This document shows, one piece after another, positions 1 to 11,104 of a stretch of DNA of 64,000 nucleotides (position 1 is the first letter of the stretch; every line of letters starts with the position of its first letter). The position numbers and the translations under genes are program-made. The notes under the pieces are model-generated. The model did no database searches. It had not been told where the DNA came from and saw only the letters and a list, made by a program, of their open reading frames with translations. Origin of the DNA: Spinacia oleracea (Eukaryota; Streptophyta; Magnoliopsida; Caryophyllales; Amaranthaceae); contig NC_079492.1 in assembly GCF_020520425.1 (NCBI RefSeq), positions 142,666,361 to 142,730,360 of the forward strand, written 5' to 3'.

Positions 1-1689
1 ATAAGAAACGTACATTTTAAATTGCTCACTTTCTCTCATTTCCGTGAATCGTTCTTGGATTCATTACCAATCGAGGAAATTTACTGTTACCTTTCTAAAA
101 GGATTTACCGCAGTGCAAGATATTTAATTATAAACAATAATTAAAACATACAATGAAGCATGCAAAGTCTAAACATTTATCATGAATAATAACTTGAAAA
201 TTAAAGCAATCATGCAATTCAAACAAGTTATTACATTTTATTCGAATTTATTGTTCCGGCAGGTGTGAATAAAATGATTCCAAGATCCTAAAATCATTGA
301 AGAACTAAGCACAGTTTGTCGACTTAATCCTAAAACATCTTAGGTAAGCAAAAGCCTTTTGCTAATAGTCTAGAAACTATTCTTGGTTGATAGGTACGTC
401 TAAGAACTTATTAGGTAAACCTATCGATTTTGCCACGACATAAAAGGACTCCTTACTTATATCGTTGAGTTTCACCAAAACTAACATGTACTCACAATTA
501 TTTGTGTACCTTGCCCCTTTAGGACCAATAAGTAACACCTCGCTGAGCGAAAACTATTACTAGATTGATGTAAAGGATATCCAAGCAAGTGTATATTTTG
601 GCATGGCACCTTTTAACTCAATTTTTAAGTTTGGAACTTAAGGATCTTACTATGTTGGTTAGATTTTAAGTGAACTAAAATCCTTAATCATGCAACATAA
701 TCAAGCTTTTGATCTCATGCATTTTAAGACATATTTAAAAGCAATAAATAACTTAAAACATGCATAAGATAAATGTGATCTAGTATGGCCCGACTTCCTC
801 TTGAAGCTTTGACTTCAAAGTCCGTCTTGAAAATCTCCGTGGGAGGCACCATTTTCTTCAAATAGGATAAGCTATAACTAATTACAACTATTTGATGGTA
901 CGCAGACCATATTTGAATTGAAAAATAACTTTGGTACTTTAGACCAATTACATTCAAATTAATGGTACGCAGACCATATTTTCTATCCTATTTGGGCCAT
1001 ACTAGTCACTTCATAACCTGCAAAACAGTACATATACAATATATACCATTCACCCATTCATTATCATGAATGGCCCACATAGCTGGTTAGTAAAACACAT
1101 TATGCATCACGTAAACATTTGCAGCAATTAATCAAGGGCACCAATAATCTACCAATTATTCAGTCCTTATTAATTCTAATCAAGTTGTTTTAACCTTAAG
1201 GATTTGTAGACCTAATCAAGAGTTTTATGACTAAAAGGGCTCCCACTTAAATCAATAAATTCATATGCTTTACTAATTTTAAACATAAAAATGTATTTCA
1301 AGTCTAACCGGAAACATACAAATTTAATTAAAATTTAAAGCTCATATAAATTTATAATTGAATCCAAAAAGTTTAATTTAATTTGAGTCGTATTTAAATT
1401 AATTCATGATTTTAATTTTAGTAAAATAATTAGAATAAATAAAATTTATTATAATTACAATATTCAAAATTAAAATCCAAGAAAATAATTTAAATTATTA
1501 ATTTTAAAATTACGTAAACTGAAAAATTTCAAATTAAACATTCAAAACGATCTAATCGTAACGCAAACACCCTACGCATCGCACGCCCATGGGCCGCACG
1601 CACACAGCTATGCTGGCCATGTGCGCGCAGCCTATGCGCTCGTCGCATAGCTGCTGCATCTACCATCGCAAGCCATCGCACGCTTTGGT

Positions 1690-1855
1690 GCTTGCTGCGC
1701 GCGCTCCATCGCTCGCTGTGCGCGCGAGCCATTGCTCGCTGTGCGCGCGAGCCATTGCTCGCTGTGCGCGCGACATCGCTCGCTGTGCGCGCGAGCCATT
1801 GCTCGCTGTGCGCGCGACATCGCTCGCTGTGCGCGCGAGCCATCGCGCGCGATCA
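1690..1855. repeat. GC-rich tandem repeat, about 20-24 bp unit
   Basis: Units built around GCTCGCTGTGCGCGCGAG followed by CCATT or ACATC recur at least six times. The array sits in an island of very high GC inside an otherwise AT-rich element. Because the unit is close to a multiple of three and lacks stops, it produces open frames on both strands (Ala/Arg-rich products), which I do not regard as genes. Confidence 0.85.
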
Positions 1856-2906
1856 ACGCTTGGCGCAGCGCTCGTGGCACGCGAGATTGCGCTCGCTGCG
1901 CGCGAGGCTGCGCGCTCTTGCGCGAGGCAGTGCGCGTCGTGGCGCAGCTCGCTTGCTGCCCACACGCGACTGCCATGGCTCGCCTTTCGCCCATGCCCAT
2001 TCGTCCATAGTTCGTGGCCCACGACACAAGGCAGGGCTGCTGCCTTGTGCTCATGCACCATGCCTTGCTCATTGCATTCGTGCCGCACGGGCGACGAGCT
2101 CCCTTGCTCGTCGTCGCATGCCCGCACTATACAACACCCCTTTAGGGTAACACGAAGCGTCCATTGCTTTGTGCGTGCAAGTTATATGAACGAATCGCAT
2201 AAAAATTTAAAATTTATATTTAAAATTAATGACAAATTAATAAATAATATTAATTTCATAATTTTAGGGCGAAAAAATCGAAAATTTATTATTCAATTGA
2301 TTTCCGATTGTCTTGGATTCAAGTCTAGGTCATAAAAATTTAAAATTTATCATAAATTTACAATTTTTATGGTGGTTTTTAATCATAGGTTTCTAATTAA
2401 ATTATAATTAATTATGAAAATCAAATTAATTCTAAATTATTCTAATTTTCAACAAATTAATCATAATTACAAATTAGATTGCATAATTAACAAGGCTAGG
2501 CATTCAAACTTGTTAAACATATACAGTAGGTCAATCAAAAATTCAAGATTTATCAACAAGAATCGCAATTATTTAATTTAACATCTTAAATTTACGAAAT
2601 TTTGCATTCGAAAAACTAAAACCTTCGAAAAGTCATAGTTAGGCTTCGAATTTGAGAATTCTGGGTTCGGCAGAAAAATATTAATTTTGTCAAAATTTTA
2701 GAATGCCTTTTACATGCGGAATTGACACAAAAATCACTCGATTTGGATGAGTAACGAAGAAACTGCCGAAAAATTGCGTACGTATAATTAAATAAACGCA
2801 ATTTGCAATTAATTAACAATTACGAAAATTAATCACCCCTTTTAATTCTTGCAAATTTGTAATATTTAACCATGTTCATGCAATTTAGATTATGAAAATA
2901 ATAAGG

Positions 2907-2920
2907 GGCTCGTGATACCA
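2907..2920 (-). other. Primer-binding site of the LTR retrotransposon
   Basis: Read on the minus strand this is TGGTATCACGAGCC, immediately after the LTR end. It matches the initiator-tRNA-Met-type PBS (TGGTATCAGAGCC) with one extra base. It fixes the element's orientation as minus and identifies the LTR at 2922-4373 as the 5' LTR. Confidence 0.75.
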
Positions 2921-3275
2921 CTGTTAGGTTATGATACATATGACATTACATAAATCATGCGGAAACAACCATTAAGCCAGGAATACATATTATTTACACA
3001 TAATCATATAGCATAATTTAGATGCATACTCTTTGTTGCGTGCCTTCCCTAGCTGCGCCCGAACCGAACAAGAACAAGTCTTTAGGACTCCAAGTGTCGT
3101 CCCTCCGTAGATAGTCCACAGCACGTCCGGATCCGCCTTAAGATTGACCAACTAGAATCGCCCTTAAGGTACTAGAATTTTCGGCACTTTTGAGCAAGAT
3201 GTGTGACTGAATTTTTCTCTCAAAAACTCACTTTGAATACTTGAAAACTCGTTATAAATTGTGAACCCAGGCCAC

Positions 3276-3285
3276 ATATTTATAG
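3276..3285 (-). promoter_or_regulatory. TATA-like box of the LTR
   Basis: Minus-strand CTATAAATAT inside the LTR. The same box is present at 43117-43126 in the related LTR. Conservation between the two copies supports it as the U3 promoter. Confidence 0.55.
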
Positions 3286-3719
3286 GGGTATGGAAAGAGA
3301 ATTGGAATCCTATTAGGATACGAATTAATTAAATTAGAATTATAATAAAACTCTTATTTAATTAATTTATCAAATAGAATTAGGAATTTAATCATTAACC
3401 GAACTCTGCACGTTTTAGGTTTCGTATGCGAACACAAACACTTACGCGAGCATGACCCGCAAGCGTGCAGGCCATGCCCGCGCACAGCCCACACGGCCGC
3501 ACGGCCCACGCGAGCTACAAGCCCACGCGAGCTGCAGCAATGCTCGCAGCCCACTGCTCGTAGCTGCGCGCGCTGCGCGCGCTGTGCGCGCTGCCACGAC
3601 CTGCTGGGCCTGGCCTTGCGCTGGGCCTGGCGTGGCCTTGGCTGTTCGTGTGGCGCGCTTGGCTTGCTGGGCGATGGCCTGGCTTCGTGCTGGGCCCTCG
3701 TCCGGCAGGCCTCGTCCGA

Positions 3720-4060
3720 TGCTTATTCGTACGATACGCTTCCGATTAAATTCCCGATTCCGGAATATATTTCCGATACGAACAATATTTAATATTTCCG
3801 ATTCCGGAATTAATTTCCGTTTCGAACAAATATTTAATATTTCCGTTTCCGGAATTATTTTCCGATTCCGATAATATTTCCGATTCTGACAATATTTCCG
3901 TTTCCGGCAATATTTCCTATTCTGGCAATATTTCCATTTCCGATAATATTTTCCGATACGTACCATGTTTCCGTTTCCGGCAACATCTACGACTTGGATA
4001 ATATTTATATTTCCGATACGATCCATATTTCCGTTTCCGGCAATATCATCGTTTCCGGAG
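3720..4060. repeat. Degenerate TTTCCG(A/T)TTCCGG...AATA array in the LTR
   Basis: About 20-bp units of the form TTTCCGATTCCGGCAATA recur for roughly 340 bp with many substitutions. The homologous array in the other LTR is at 43590-43870. The unit contains the palindrome-like TTCCGGAA in several copies. Confidence 0.8.
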
Positions 4061-4373
4061 TATTCATTTCTTGCCTGTGACGATCTCAGCTCCCACTGAA
4101 ACCAAGATCCGTCAATTCCGAATATCCATAGATGGAGTATCTAATGCCATTAAATACTTGATCCGTTTACGTACTATTTGTGTGACCCTACGGGTTCAGT
4201 CAAGAGTAAGCTATGGATTAATATCATTAATTCCACTTGAACTGAAGCGGCCTCTAGCTAGGCATTCAGCTCACTTGATCTCACTGAATTATTAACTTGT
4301 TAATTAATACTGAACCGCATTTATTAGACTTAACATAGAATGCATACTTGGACCAAGGGCATTATTTCCTTCA

Positions 4374-7300
4374 GCTGTGGTAGCCGAAAAATGGCCTGTT
4401 TCTAGGCAAAGATCAAGATTGTTCCTTGCAACCCATTTCGAATGAGTTGAGATGGCTGTGAAATAGATTTTGACAGGGTTAAAAGGAATGTTTTTAAAAA
4501 CGCAGTTATTTCTTTCTTTCCAGATTGCCCAAACGGTGAAGACAACCTTAATCTGGGTTTCTGGGAATTGTCGAAGAGATTTTAAAAGTTCCATTAGAGG
4601 TTGAGGCTGAAAGGAGAAGTCTAGCCATCTTTTAAGGAGAGTGCAGTTCCATGATTTTTTAACCGTTGGGCAGAGCAGAAAAAGATGATCGATTGTCTCG
4701 ATGTGGGTGTCACATAGGGGGCAGGTGTCAGTGGGTAAAATGTGGCGGGAAAAAAGTGTGTGTCGAACTGCAATGCTATTGTGACCAATTTCCCATAGGA
4801 AAATTTTAATTTTTGGAGGGATGTCTAGTCTCCATATCCAGTTATATTTCCATTTGTTTGAATTCGTTGGTAGATTATGGGCTAGCCAAGTTGCTGACTT
4901 TATAGAGAATTCTCCAGAAGTGGTGGGGCCCCAGATTGGGTTGTCCTCTATTGGGATTGTAGGGAGGGGAAGGCCCTTAACTTTTAGAACAATGTGCTCA
5001 GGTAGGAGAGTAGCTAAGAGAGGGATATTCCATTTTTGACCAGGCATAATGAAATTCGAGACCCGAAGGTCATTTTCAATAGATTTTGGGTTTACGTTTG
5101 AAATAGACAACAAGTTTTCCTGAGAAATCCAGTTATCTATCCAGAAACGGACTGAATTCCCATTGCCTATTTTCCAACGGATTCCTTTACGGAGAATTTC
5201 ACGTTGACAGAGGATGTGTTTCCAAATTTGCGAGTCCTTTTGTTTTGATTTGCAATGGAGAAAAGTCGTGTTATTAAGATACTTTTTAGTCATAATAGAA
5301 ACCCAAAGGTTGGAGGGATTTGTCATTATTTTCCATCCTAATTTTGCCAAAAAAACTTTGTTAAGTGGTCGGAGCTTGCGAAGGCCCAACCCTCCTTGGT
5401 TTTTTGGTTTGCAGACAGTGTCCCAAGAAATGAGGGGAGTTGAGTTGGTCTTATCCGTTTGTTTCCAGAAAAAATTCATGTGCGTTGCATCTAGTTGGTT
5501 GCAAATCTTGTTCGGGAGGAGGAAGGAGGAGCATACATAGGCTGGTATAGCTTCGAGATTGCTTTGCACTAATGTTAGCCTTCCTGCTTTGGAAAGATAG
5601 TTTGCATGCCATATTTGAATTCTATTTTGGTTTTTTTGCATAATGTTGTTATAGTCTGTTCTTGTGGGTTTGTAACTGGAAAAATGAGCCCCTAGGTATC
5701 TACCTAGTGACATAGAGCTTTGCATGTTGAAGGTTCCGGCGATATTTAATCTTCTTGTGTTATTAATTTGTTTTGAAAAGACAATCGCGGATTTAAGGAA
5801 ATTCACTAGTTGACCCGAAAGGTCACAAAATTTTGTGATGATATTCTTAAGATCGTTACATGAAGCGGTTGTTGCAAACATGAGGCATGGTATTCTAGGG
5901 GTATGGGGGGCGATTTTAAAACCAATGCCAGTCGTATGATTGAGTCCTGCTCTGGTTAGCATTATGATAAAAACTTCCATTCATAGTAGAAAAAGGTAAG
6001 GTGATAGCGGGTCACCTTGTTGAAGCCCTCTGGAGGGCTTGAAATGATCAGTGGTTGACCCATTGATTTTAAGGGAATAGGAAACTGTGGTCACGCAGGA
6101 TTTAACCCATTCGATCCATTTGTTCGGAAAACCAAAAGCTACTAGGGTTGCCCAAAGGAAATCCCATTCTACCCGGTCGTAGGCTTTTTCCATGTATAAT
6201 TTTAGGGCACACCATCCTACTTTGGATTTTGATTTTTGGAAAATATTAAGAATTTCTTGCACTATGAGGAGGTTGTCATGAATTGATCTTTCCGGCGTAA
6301 AGGCATTTTGAAAGGGGCTTATATGGTTTTGGAGAATCGGTGTAAGTCTTGAAACTAGGAGTTTTGCAATAGCCTTATACATTGTGTTGCACAAACTAAT
6401 TGGTCTGAAATGATTTGGGTTTTCCGGGAGATTATTTTTTGGAATCAGGGCGATGATAGTATGATTAAGGGCCGGCGGGATTGATCCATGCTGGAAGAAG
6501 CTCTTGATTGCCGTTGTGACTTCTTTCGCAATAATGTTCCAGTAGGCTTGAAATTGTTTTGGCCCATAGACATCCGAACCTGGTGACTTTAGGGGGTTCA
6601 TATCAAAGAAAGATGCTTTGATTTCTTCGTCCGAAAAAGGGGCGATGATGTTTCTTTCTTCGTCTTGGGAGAGGATTTTTGGCAGGAAGGAAAGGTCGAT
6701 ATTTCTGTTGTTTGGACTGTTAGAGGTAAAACGTTTCTTGAAGGATTGAACCAGGATTGATTGTATAGCCACTGGGTTATCTTCCCATTGATCCAGATCA
6801 TTTTTTAAGCGGTGTATTAGGTTCCTAGATGATTGCAGTTTTGTTCGTTGGTGAAAGAAGTGGGAGTTACGGTCTCCTTTTGTAAGCCATTCTTTCCGCG
6901 CAAATTTTTTCCAACTATTTTGTCCAAAGAGTAGAAGTTTTTCACGTTGTTTGATCATTCTAAGTAGGTGGTCATGGAGTATTCTGTTGAAAGGTTGACT
7001 TAGAAGTTGTTCTTGCAAGGTTTGGATTTTATTCAGATTTTGGGTTAACTTGTTGTTCATATGGCCGTATTTCGAGTGTTCCCAAGATTTGAGTTTAACT
7101 TTTATTGTTCTTAGTTTCTGGCTTATCCTAAAGAACCGGGATCCCGGGATGTTATTTTGCCATTCTTTTCGAACAATATCATGAGTTTCTTTGTCTAGGA
7201 CCCATAGATTCTGAAATCTATACAATCTATTTTTGGTGTTGGACGGTGTTTTTGTGTCTAGAAATACGGGAGCATGGTCTGAGACTGTAAAGTTTCCATA

Positions 7301-7944
7301 GCGTAGGAGGGTGTCAGGGAAGATCGTTTAGAAGCTATTATGAGCGATGGCTCTATCTAGCCGTTGAAGAAGTAAGTCTTGACGATTGCCTTTCCATGAA
7401 AAGGAAGGTTGAGTGCTATTCACATCATAAGCATCAAGGCTCATTAGTAAAGAGGGAAGTCGTTGGCATTGCGAGGCCGTAATTGGGTTTCCCCCGAACT
7501 TGTCGTCGGGAGATAGCAATTCGTTAAAATTCCCTATTATTAACCATGGTTGAGATATATTTTCATGGAAAGTACGAAGATATTCCCAGAAATCATCTTT
7601 CTCGCTTTCCTGTGCCGGGCAATAAACTCCCGTCACTATAAACGTGTTGTTATTCGGTTTATACAAGATTGTCATGTGGGCACACCTCTGTACTACGGAA
7701 TAGTTCAAAACGGAGATGTTATCGTTATTCCAACAAAGCCACAAACCCCCACTATGATTCGAGGGATCAATGATTAAATGTTGGTGGAAATTTAGAGCTT
7801 TTAATAGAGTCTTGCTGTTTGCATTGTTTGTTCTTGTTTCTTGAATACATAAAATATCCGGTCGAAAGTTGTTTTCATGTGAATGAGTTCCGCAAGGGCT
7901 TGTCCTCGCTTCCCTCCCTGAATATTCCAAGAAAGAATTCTCAT
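4374..7944 (-). pseudogene. LINE ORF2 remnant: endonuclease, reverse transcriptase, zf-RVT
   Basis: The ATG at 7942-7944 begins MRILSWNIQG, the usual start of plant L1 endonucleases. A frameshift near 7870 then moves to the frame carrying PDILCIQET. The endonuclease motif expected as GDFN reads GNFN, and SDHAPVF follows further on. Two in-frame stops occur at 7328-7330 and 5981-5983; all later parts stay in one frame. In the reverse transcriptase the order is FRPISLCN, motif A as [11 protein letters not shown] (the catalytic Asp is Tyr), [12 protein letters not shown], then LMFATTAS where FADD is expected. A zf-RVT-like region (CPLCDTHIETIDHLFLLC) follows. The frame runs into LTR sequence at 4373. 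What remains is a fossil of an element that once encoded target-primed reverse transcription. Confidence 0.92.
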
Positions 7945-7946
7945 GA

Positions 7947-9287
7947 TTAAAACAAAGTTGAATTAGACTTATTATTCTTAAAATTGACCTTACTACGATG
8001 AGTAATGTAAGCACCAATTAAATTTCGTTTCTTATAGACGGTTAAAATAAGAATTTGGATAAAGGTTCCAATAATAATCGAGTGATTATGATGAGGCGTA
8101 GTTAAAGACACAATAGTTAATAAGACTATAAGTTCCTGGTTCCTGCACATAATAACTTTTACGGAGAGAAATTTAGAGGCGGATATATAAATCCGGTTCC
8201 GATAAGGAGCGAGCTCCTTAGGCAGTTCGAGTAGTAGGATTATTCTACTACGTACCAAGAAGGGCTTGAAGAACCCTTGTGGACATACTAAGTACAAAAA
8301 TCGAGTATGAAGTGCGGGAAAGCTATACATAAGTATATTATTACATGCTGAGTGATAAACAAGTAAGACGTCGGTGGCACCACAAGGTAGTAGAGATCGA
8401 TTGCTGCTTGAGTTCCTATTATGAGTCCAAATTGATGATACCTGTCCAAGCGCTACGCAAGAAAAGCATGAATAATGGAAATTAATAGTTGCCGAAATTA
8501 AATACACAATGTTAGTTGCCGAGAAGATATTACTATGGTGGGTTTTACACAGAATACCCTCAGGCTCAATATTATTCTTAAGGTGAGCTACATCATCGGG
8601 ATAATGTTCGTTACGGAGTTGTCTCACGAGACTAAACTTCAACCCAGCCTTTAGCCTCCCTAAGGAAGGGTACCTAAAGAGCTTGAGGAGCTCAGAATGG
8701 AGAACTGACTTCGACAAACTCAGGGACCAGGGGCTGAAACAGTTATTCGTTTGGGGGGCAAAATCATAGCGAAAAGGCATCATATTAATTGTAAAAGAGC
8801 AGCATATATTCTGTACTTTGGGCCACAGTGCAGAGGATTGAAATAAACACAACCTGAAGGAAGAAACATAATAAAGGTTCATGTGGAATAAAGACAAGAT
8901 CAAACTAATTCCAGGCAAAAGACATGGAATAGATTGAATGTTAAGGGCAGATGCAGAAGATTGATACTTTAAATAAAAGGAAAACAAAGTTTCATTAATT
9001 GAGCAATCAACAGGGACATACATAATCCAGCCACTGTACTGAGAACATGGACATTTTACCAACAAAGCTAAGGACATGAAAAATAGAAAAGCCAAACCCT
9101 GACTAATTACATTACAACAGGACCTCCACCAGCATCCAGTTACAATGTTAGGAATCATAATACAGCAGGGGAAAAAATGGCCAAGATACCAGAACACATT
9201 AAACAAACCGCAAATACAACGACAAAAGTAGAGCAAAAAGTAGTCTAGTCCATCAAAACCCAGCCAAAAACAGTACAGCAGCCACAT
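7947..9287 (-). other. LINE inter-ORF region with a 446-codon open frame of unknown status
   Basis: Between the ORF1 stop (9321) and the ORF2 start (7944) lies about 1.38 kb that is open in one frame for 446 codons. It is in the same frame as the C-terminal part of ORF1 beyond its stop. The predicted product is rich in Cys, Phe, Leu, Tyr and Ser, with a hydrophobic beginning, and I recognise no domain. The minus strand here is T-rich, which lowers stop frequency somewhat. It may be a spacer that happens to be open, or an accessory frame. I do not claim a protein. Confidence 0.4.
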
Positions 9288-9320
9288 TCGTTCAACTACA
9301 TTGAAGAAGTGGGAGAGAGG

Positions 9321-10692
9321 CTAGATCCATCTCTCTTCCTTTCTCTTGTGAAGTTCTAGCTCACCAGGAGGAGTACCGGGGTTAAAGAAATCAGCATGAG
9401 CCTCAATATCATCCATTTCATCATCAAGAACATTGAACGGAACTTGGTGAAGTTCCTTAAAAACCGGGAGATCATCAACAATATCATTTTCCATTTCAGG
9501 GAGTAATTGCTCAATAACAGGAGGGTTAAGAGTGACGGTTTCTCCAGTTGAAACCTCAAAATCAGCTAGGCCTTGGAAAGGGTTCTTGGCAGGGATAGGA
9601 GCACCAGCAACCACTATGGGTTTAGAAGGGGAAACCAGAGCAACCGAGGGGGCGGTGTTGTCATAAGGGTGAAACTTTGGACGATTAGTTTTAAGAAATT
9701 AAAGTGCGGGGTTTGGCCCTTCTCTTAGGAACAACCGTGAGCCAGTCAGTAGGTGCAGCATTATCTAGAGAAGTTGGGGCAGTGAGAGTAGTTGCATCCA
9801 TTTTTGCAACCACAAGTTCAAGACACGGGGCTGGCTTAGCCGGGCATTGATTCATAGTGTGGTTAGGATCACCACAGACAGGACAGACTTCCCAAACACC
9901 CTCATAAGAAAGAAAATATTGTTGAGAGTCATGACCAAAATTCAGAGAGATTGACCTCGGGACAGGTTTAGTGATATTTAAATTAACACAGACACGAGCA
10001 AATTGACCTTTTTCCATATTTTCCTTAGTGTATCTATCAAGACGAATGGGATGGCCAACACAGCTAACAATTTGGTTCAAGTAACGCCAAGCCCAATATT
10101 CAGTTGGAAGAAACGAAATTTTAACCCATTGATCTACAGAGGTAATGTTGCTAAATTGGGCACGAAAACCAGGTCTCCAAGGCAATAAGACAAAATTCAG
10201 ACCCTAGACGAACCAAGGCCTGTTGTTCCATATTTCATTTTTATCAATAGGGTTGCTAAATTGAATTAAAAACCAGCCATTACCTAGGTACCTAAAGTTT
10301 ACCTCTCCGTGAGTGTTACTCCAATCTTTTTTCAGCCTAGCCAAAACAGCAGCCTGGGGAATAAATTCTCCCCAAGCTCTCCCATGAAGACAAGTATCCT
10401 CCATTTTTTTTATCTCAGAATCAACAACAGCAGGGGCAGGGATTGTTACAACAGCTCCAGATTGACCGTGAACCTCTGAACCAGAATTGGGTGCAATACC
10501 CTGAGGTGGGGTACTGGGAGTAGGAGAATTACTGATACTTCCCACAAAGATGGTAGGGGTGGCATTGGGGTTATTGAGCATGGTTTCAGCTGAAGAACTA
10601 GGATCACTGGGATGTTTTAACTCAGTGGAAAGCTTAGGTGGGTACGTCTTGAGAATGGAGGCATAGTTATTTTGAGTAAGATTATCAGACAT
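9321..10692 (-). pseudogene. LINE ORF1 remnant with DUF4283-like region and CCHC zinc knuckle
   Basis: The likely start is the ATG at 10690-10692 (MSDNLTQNNYASILKTYPPK). The order is a Ser/Pro/Thr-rich N-terminus, then a DUF4283-like domain with GNGWFLIQFSN and RPWFV, then PWRPGFRAQF, and a CX2CX4HX4C knuckle (CPVCGDPNHTMNQC). An in-frame stop at 10201-10203 splits RPWFV from the following residues, and a one-base frameshift near 9697 separates the knuckle part from the C-terminal 97 codons. This is the nucleic-acid-binding ORF1 protein of plant L1 elements. It is broken. Confidence 0.88.
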
Positions 10693-11104
10693 TAAGAGAA
10701 TGCTAAGACAATGATTCAGAGCTTGAGAGTTTAGATGAGAATGCTTGTTCAGAATGCAATTAAAGGGTGGGACTAGAAGGGTGGAGTGATCAACCAAGAG
10801 AATCCTCCACCGTTCGATTGAAAATCGTAGCCGAAAAGGGAACTCGAGAAACTAAACCAATTTTTGGGACTTGATAAGTAGGCGAAAAGTAGCAATTAGG
10901 TTCATAATTACCGTAGTTCTTAGGGTTGATTACGATGCTTTGGTCGAAACCATTGGAGCTGATAGGGGAGAGGAAGGGTTGCCATGGAGGCAAGTGAGGA
11001 GAGTGGGCGGCGGATGAACCAAGGCTGAGGGTTTGGTTTTTTCTCTCTTTAGATTTCTTAGGTATCTCATATTTCTTTTTTCTCTTTCTTTTTTTCTCTC
11101 TCAT

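Larger units (their letters stand above)
1..2921 (-). mobile_element. Internal (leader) region of a minus-strand LTR retrotransposon, continuing beyond the left edge
   Basis: This stretch lies directly downstream (minus sense) of the LTR at 2922-4373 and its primer-binding site, so it should be the 5' internal part of that element. I find no gag or pol motif: long frames exist only across the GC-rich island at about 1560-2150, and several frames are open there on both strands, which points to base composition rather than coding. The flanks of the island (1-1550 and 2170-2900) are AT-rich and non-coding. A leader of at least 2.9 kb is long, so the element may be non-autonomous or have its coding part outside the window. 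Confidence 0.6.
2922..4373 (-). mobile_element. 5' LTR of an LTR retrotransposon (1452 bp)
   Basis: On the minus strand the LTR starts TGAAGGAAATAATG (at 4373) and ends CATAACCTAACA (at 2922), giving the usual TG...CA ends, and is followed by the PBS. It contains a TATA-like box at 3276-3285, a GC-rich block at 3440-3720 and a degenerate TTTCCG array at 3720-4060. Most of it is shared with 42758-43912. The outer edge abuts LINE ORF2 sequence at 4374, so the element inserted into that LINE. The 5-bp target duplication should begin at 4374 (GCTGT) and recur beyond the left edge. A Copia-type assignment is inferred from PBS and LTR style only. Confidence 0.85.
4374..11104 (-). mobile_element. 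Degenerate L1-type LINE, 3' part removed by LTR insertion
   Basis: In minus-strand order: a 5' UTR-like purine-rich stretch (about 11104-10693), ORF1 with a zinc knuckle (10692-9321), a 1.38-kb inter-ORF region, then ORF2 with endonuclease, reverse transcriptase and zf-RVT regions (7944-4374). The right boundary is approximate and no target duplication could be assigned. The 3' end, including any RNase H domain, 3' UTR and poly(A), is missing because the LTR element starts at 4373. Several stops, frameshifts and lost catalytic residues show it is dead. Confidence 0.9.

Noticed and set aside
1529..2335. Several overlapping open frames on both strands (up to 248 codons), Ala/Arg/Ser/Cys-rich
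   Set aside because: They are open in many frames at once because of the GC-rich tandem repeat, and show no domain.
3442..4026. Frames of 140 and 194 codons on opposite strands in the LTR
   Set aside because: They span the GC block and the TTTCCG array of the LTR and follow repeat periodicity.
5214..5540. 108-codon plus-strand frame
   Set aside because: Shadow of the LINE ORF2 reading on the minus strand.
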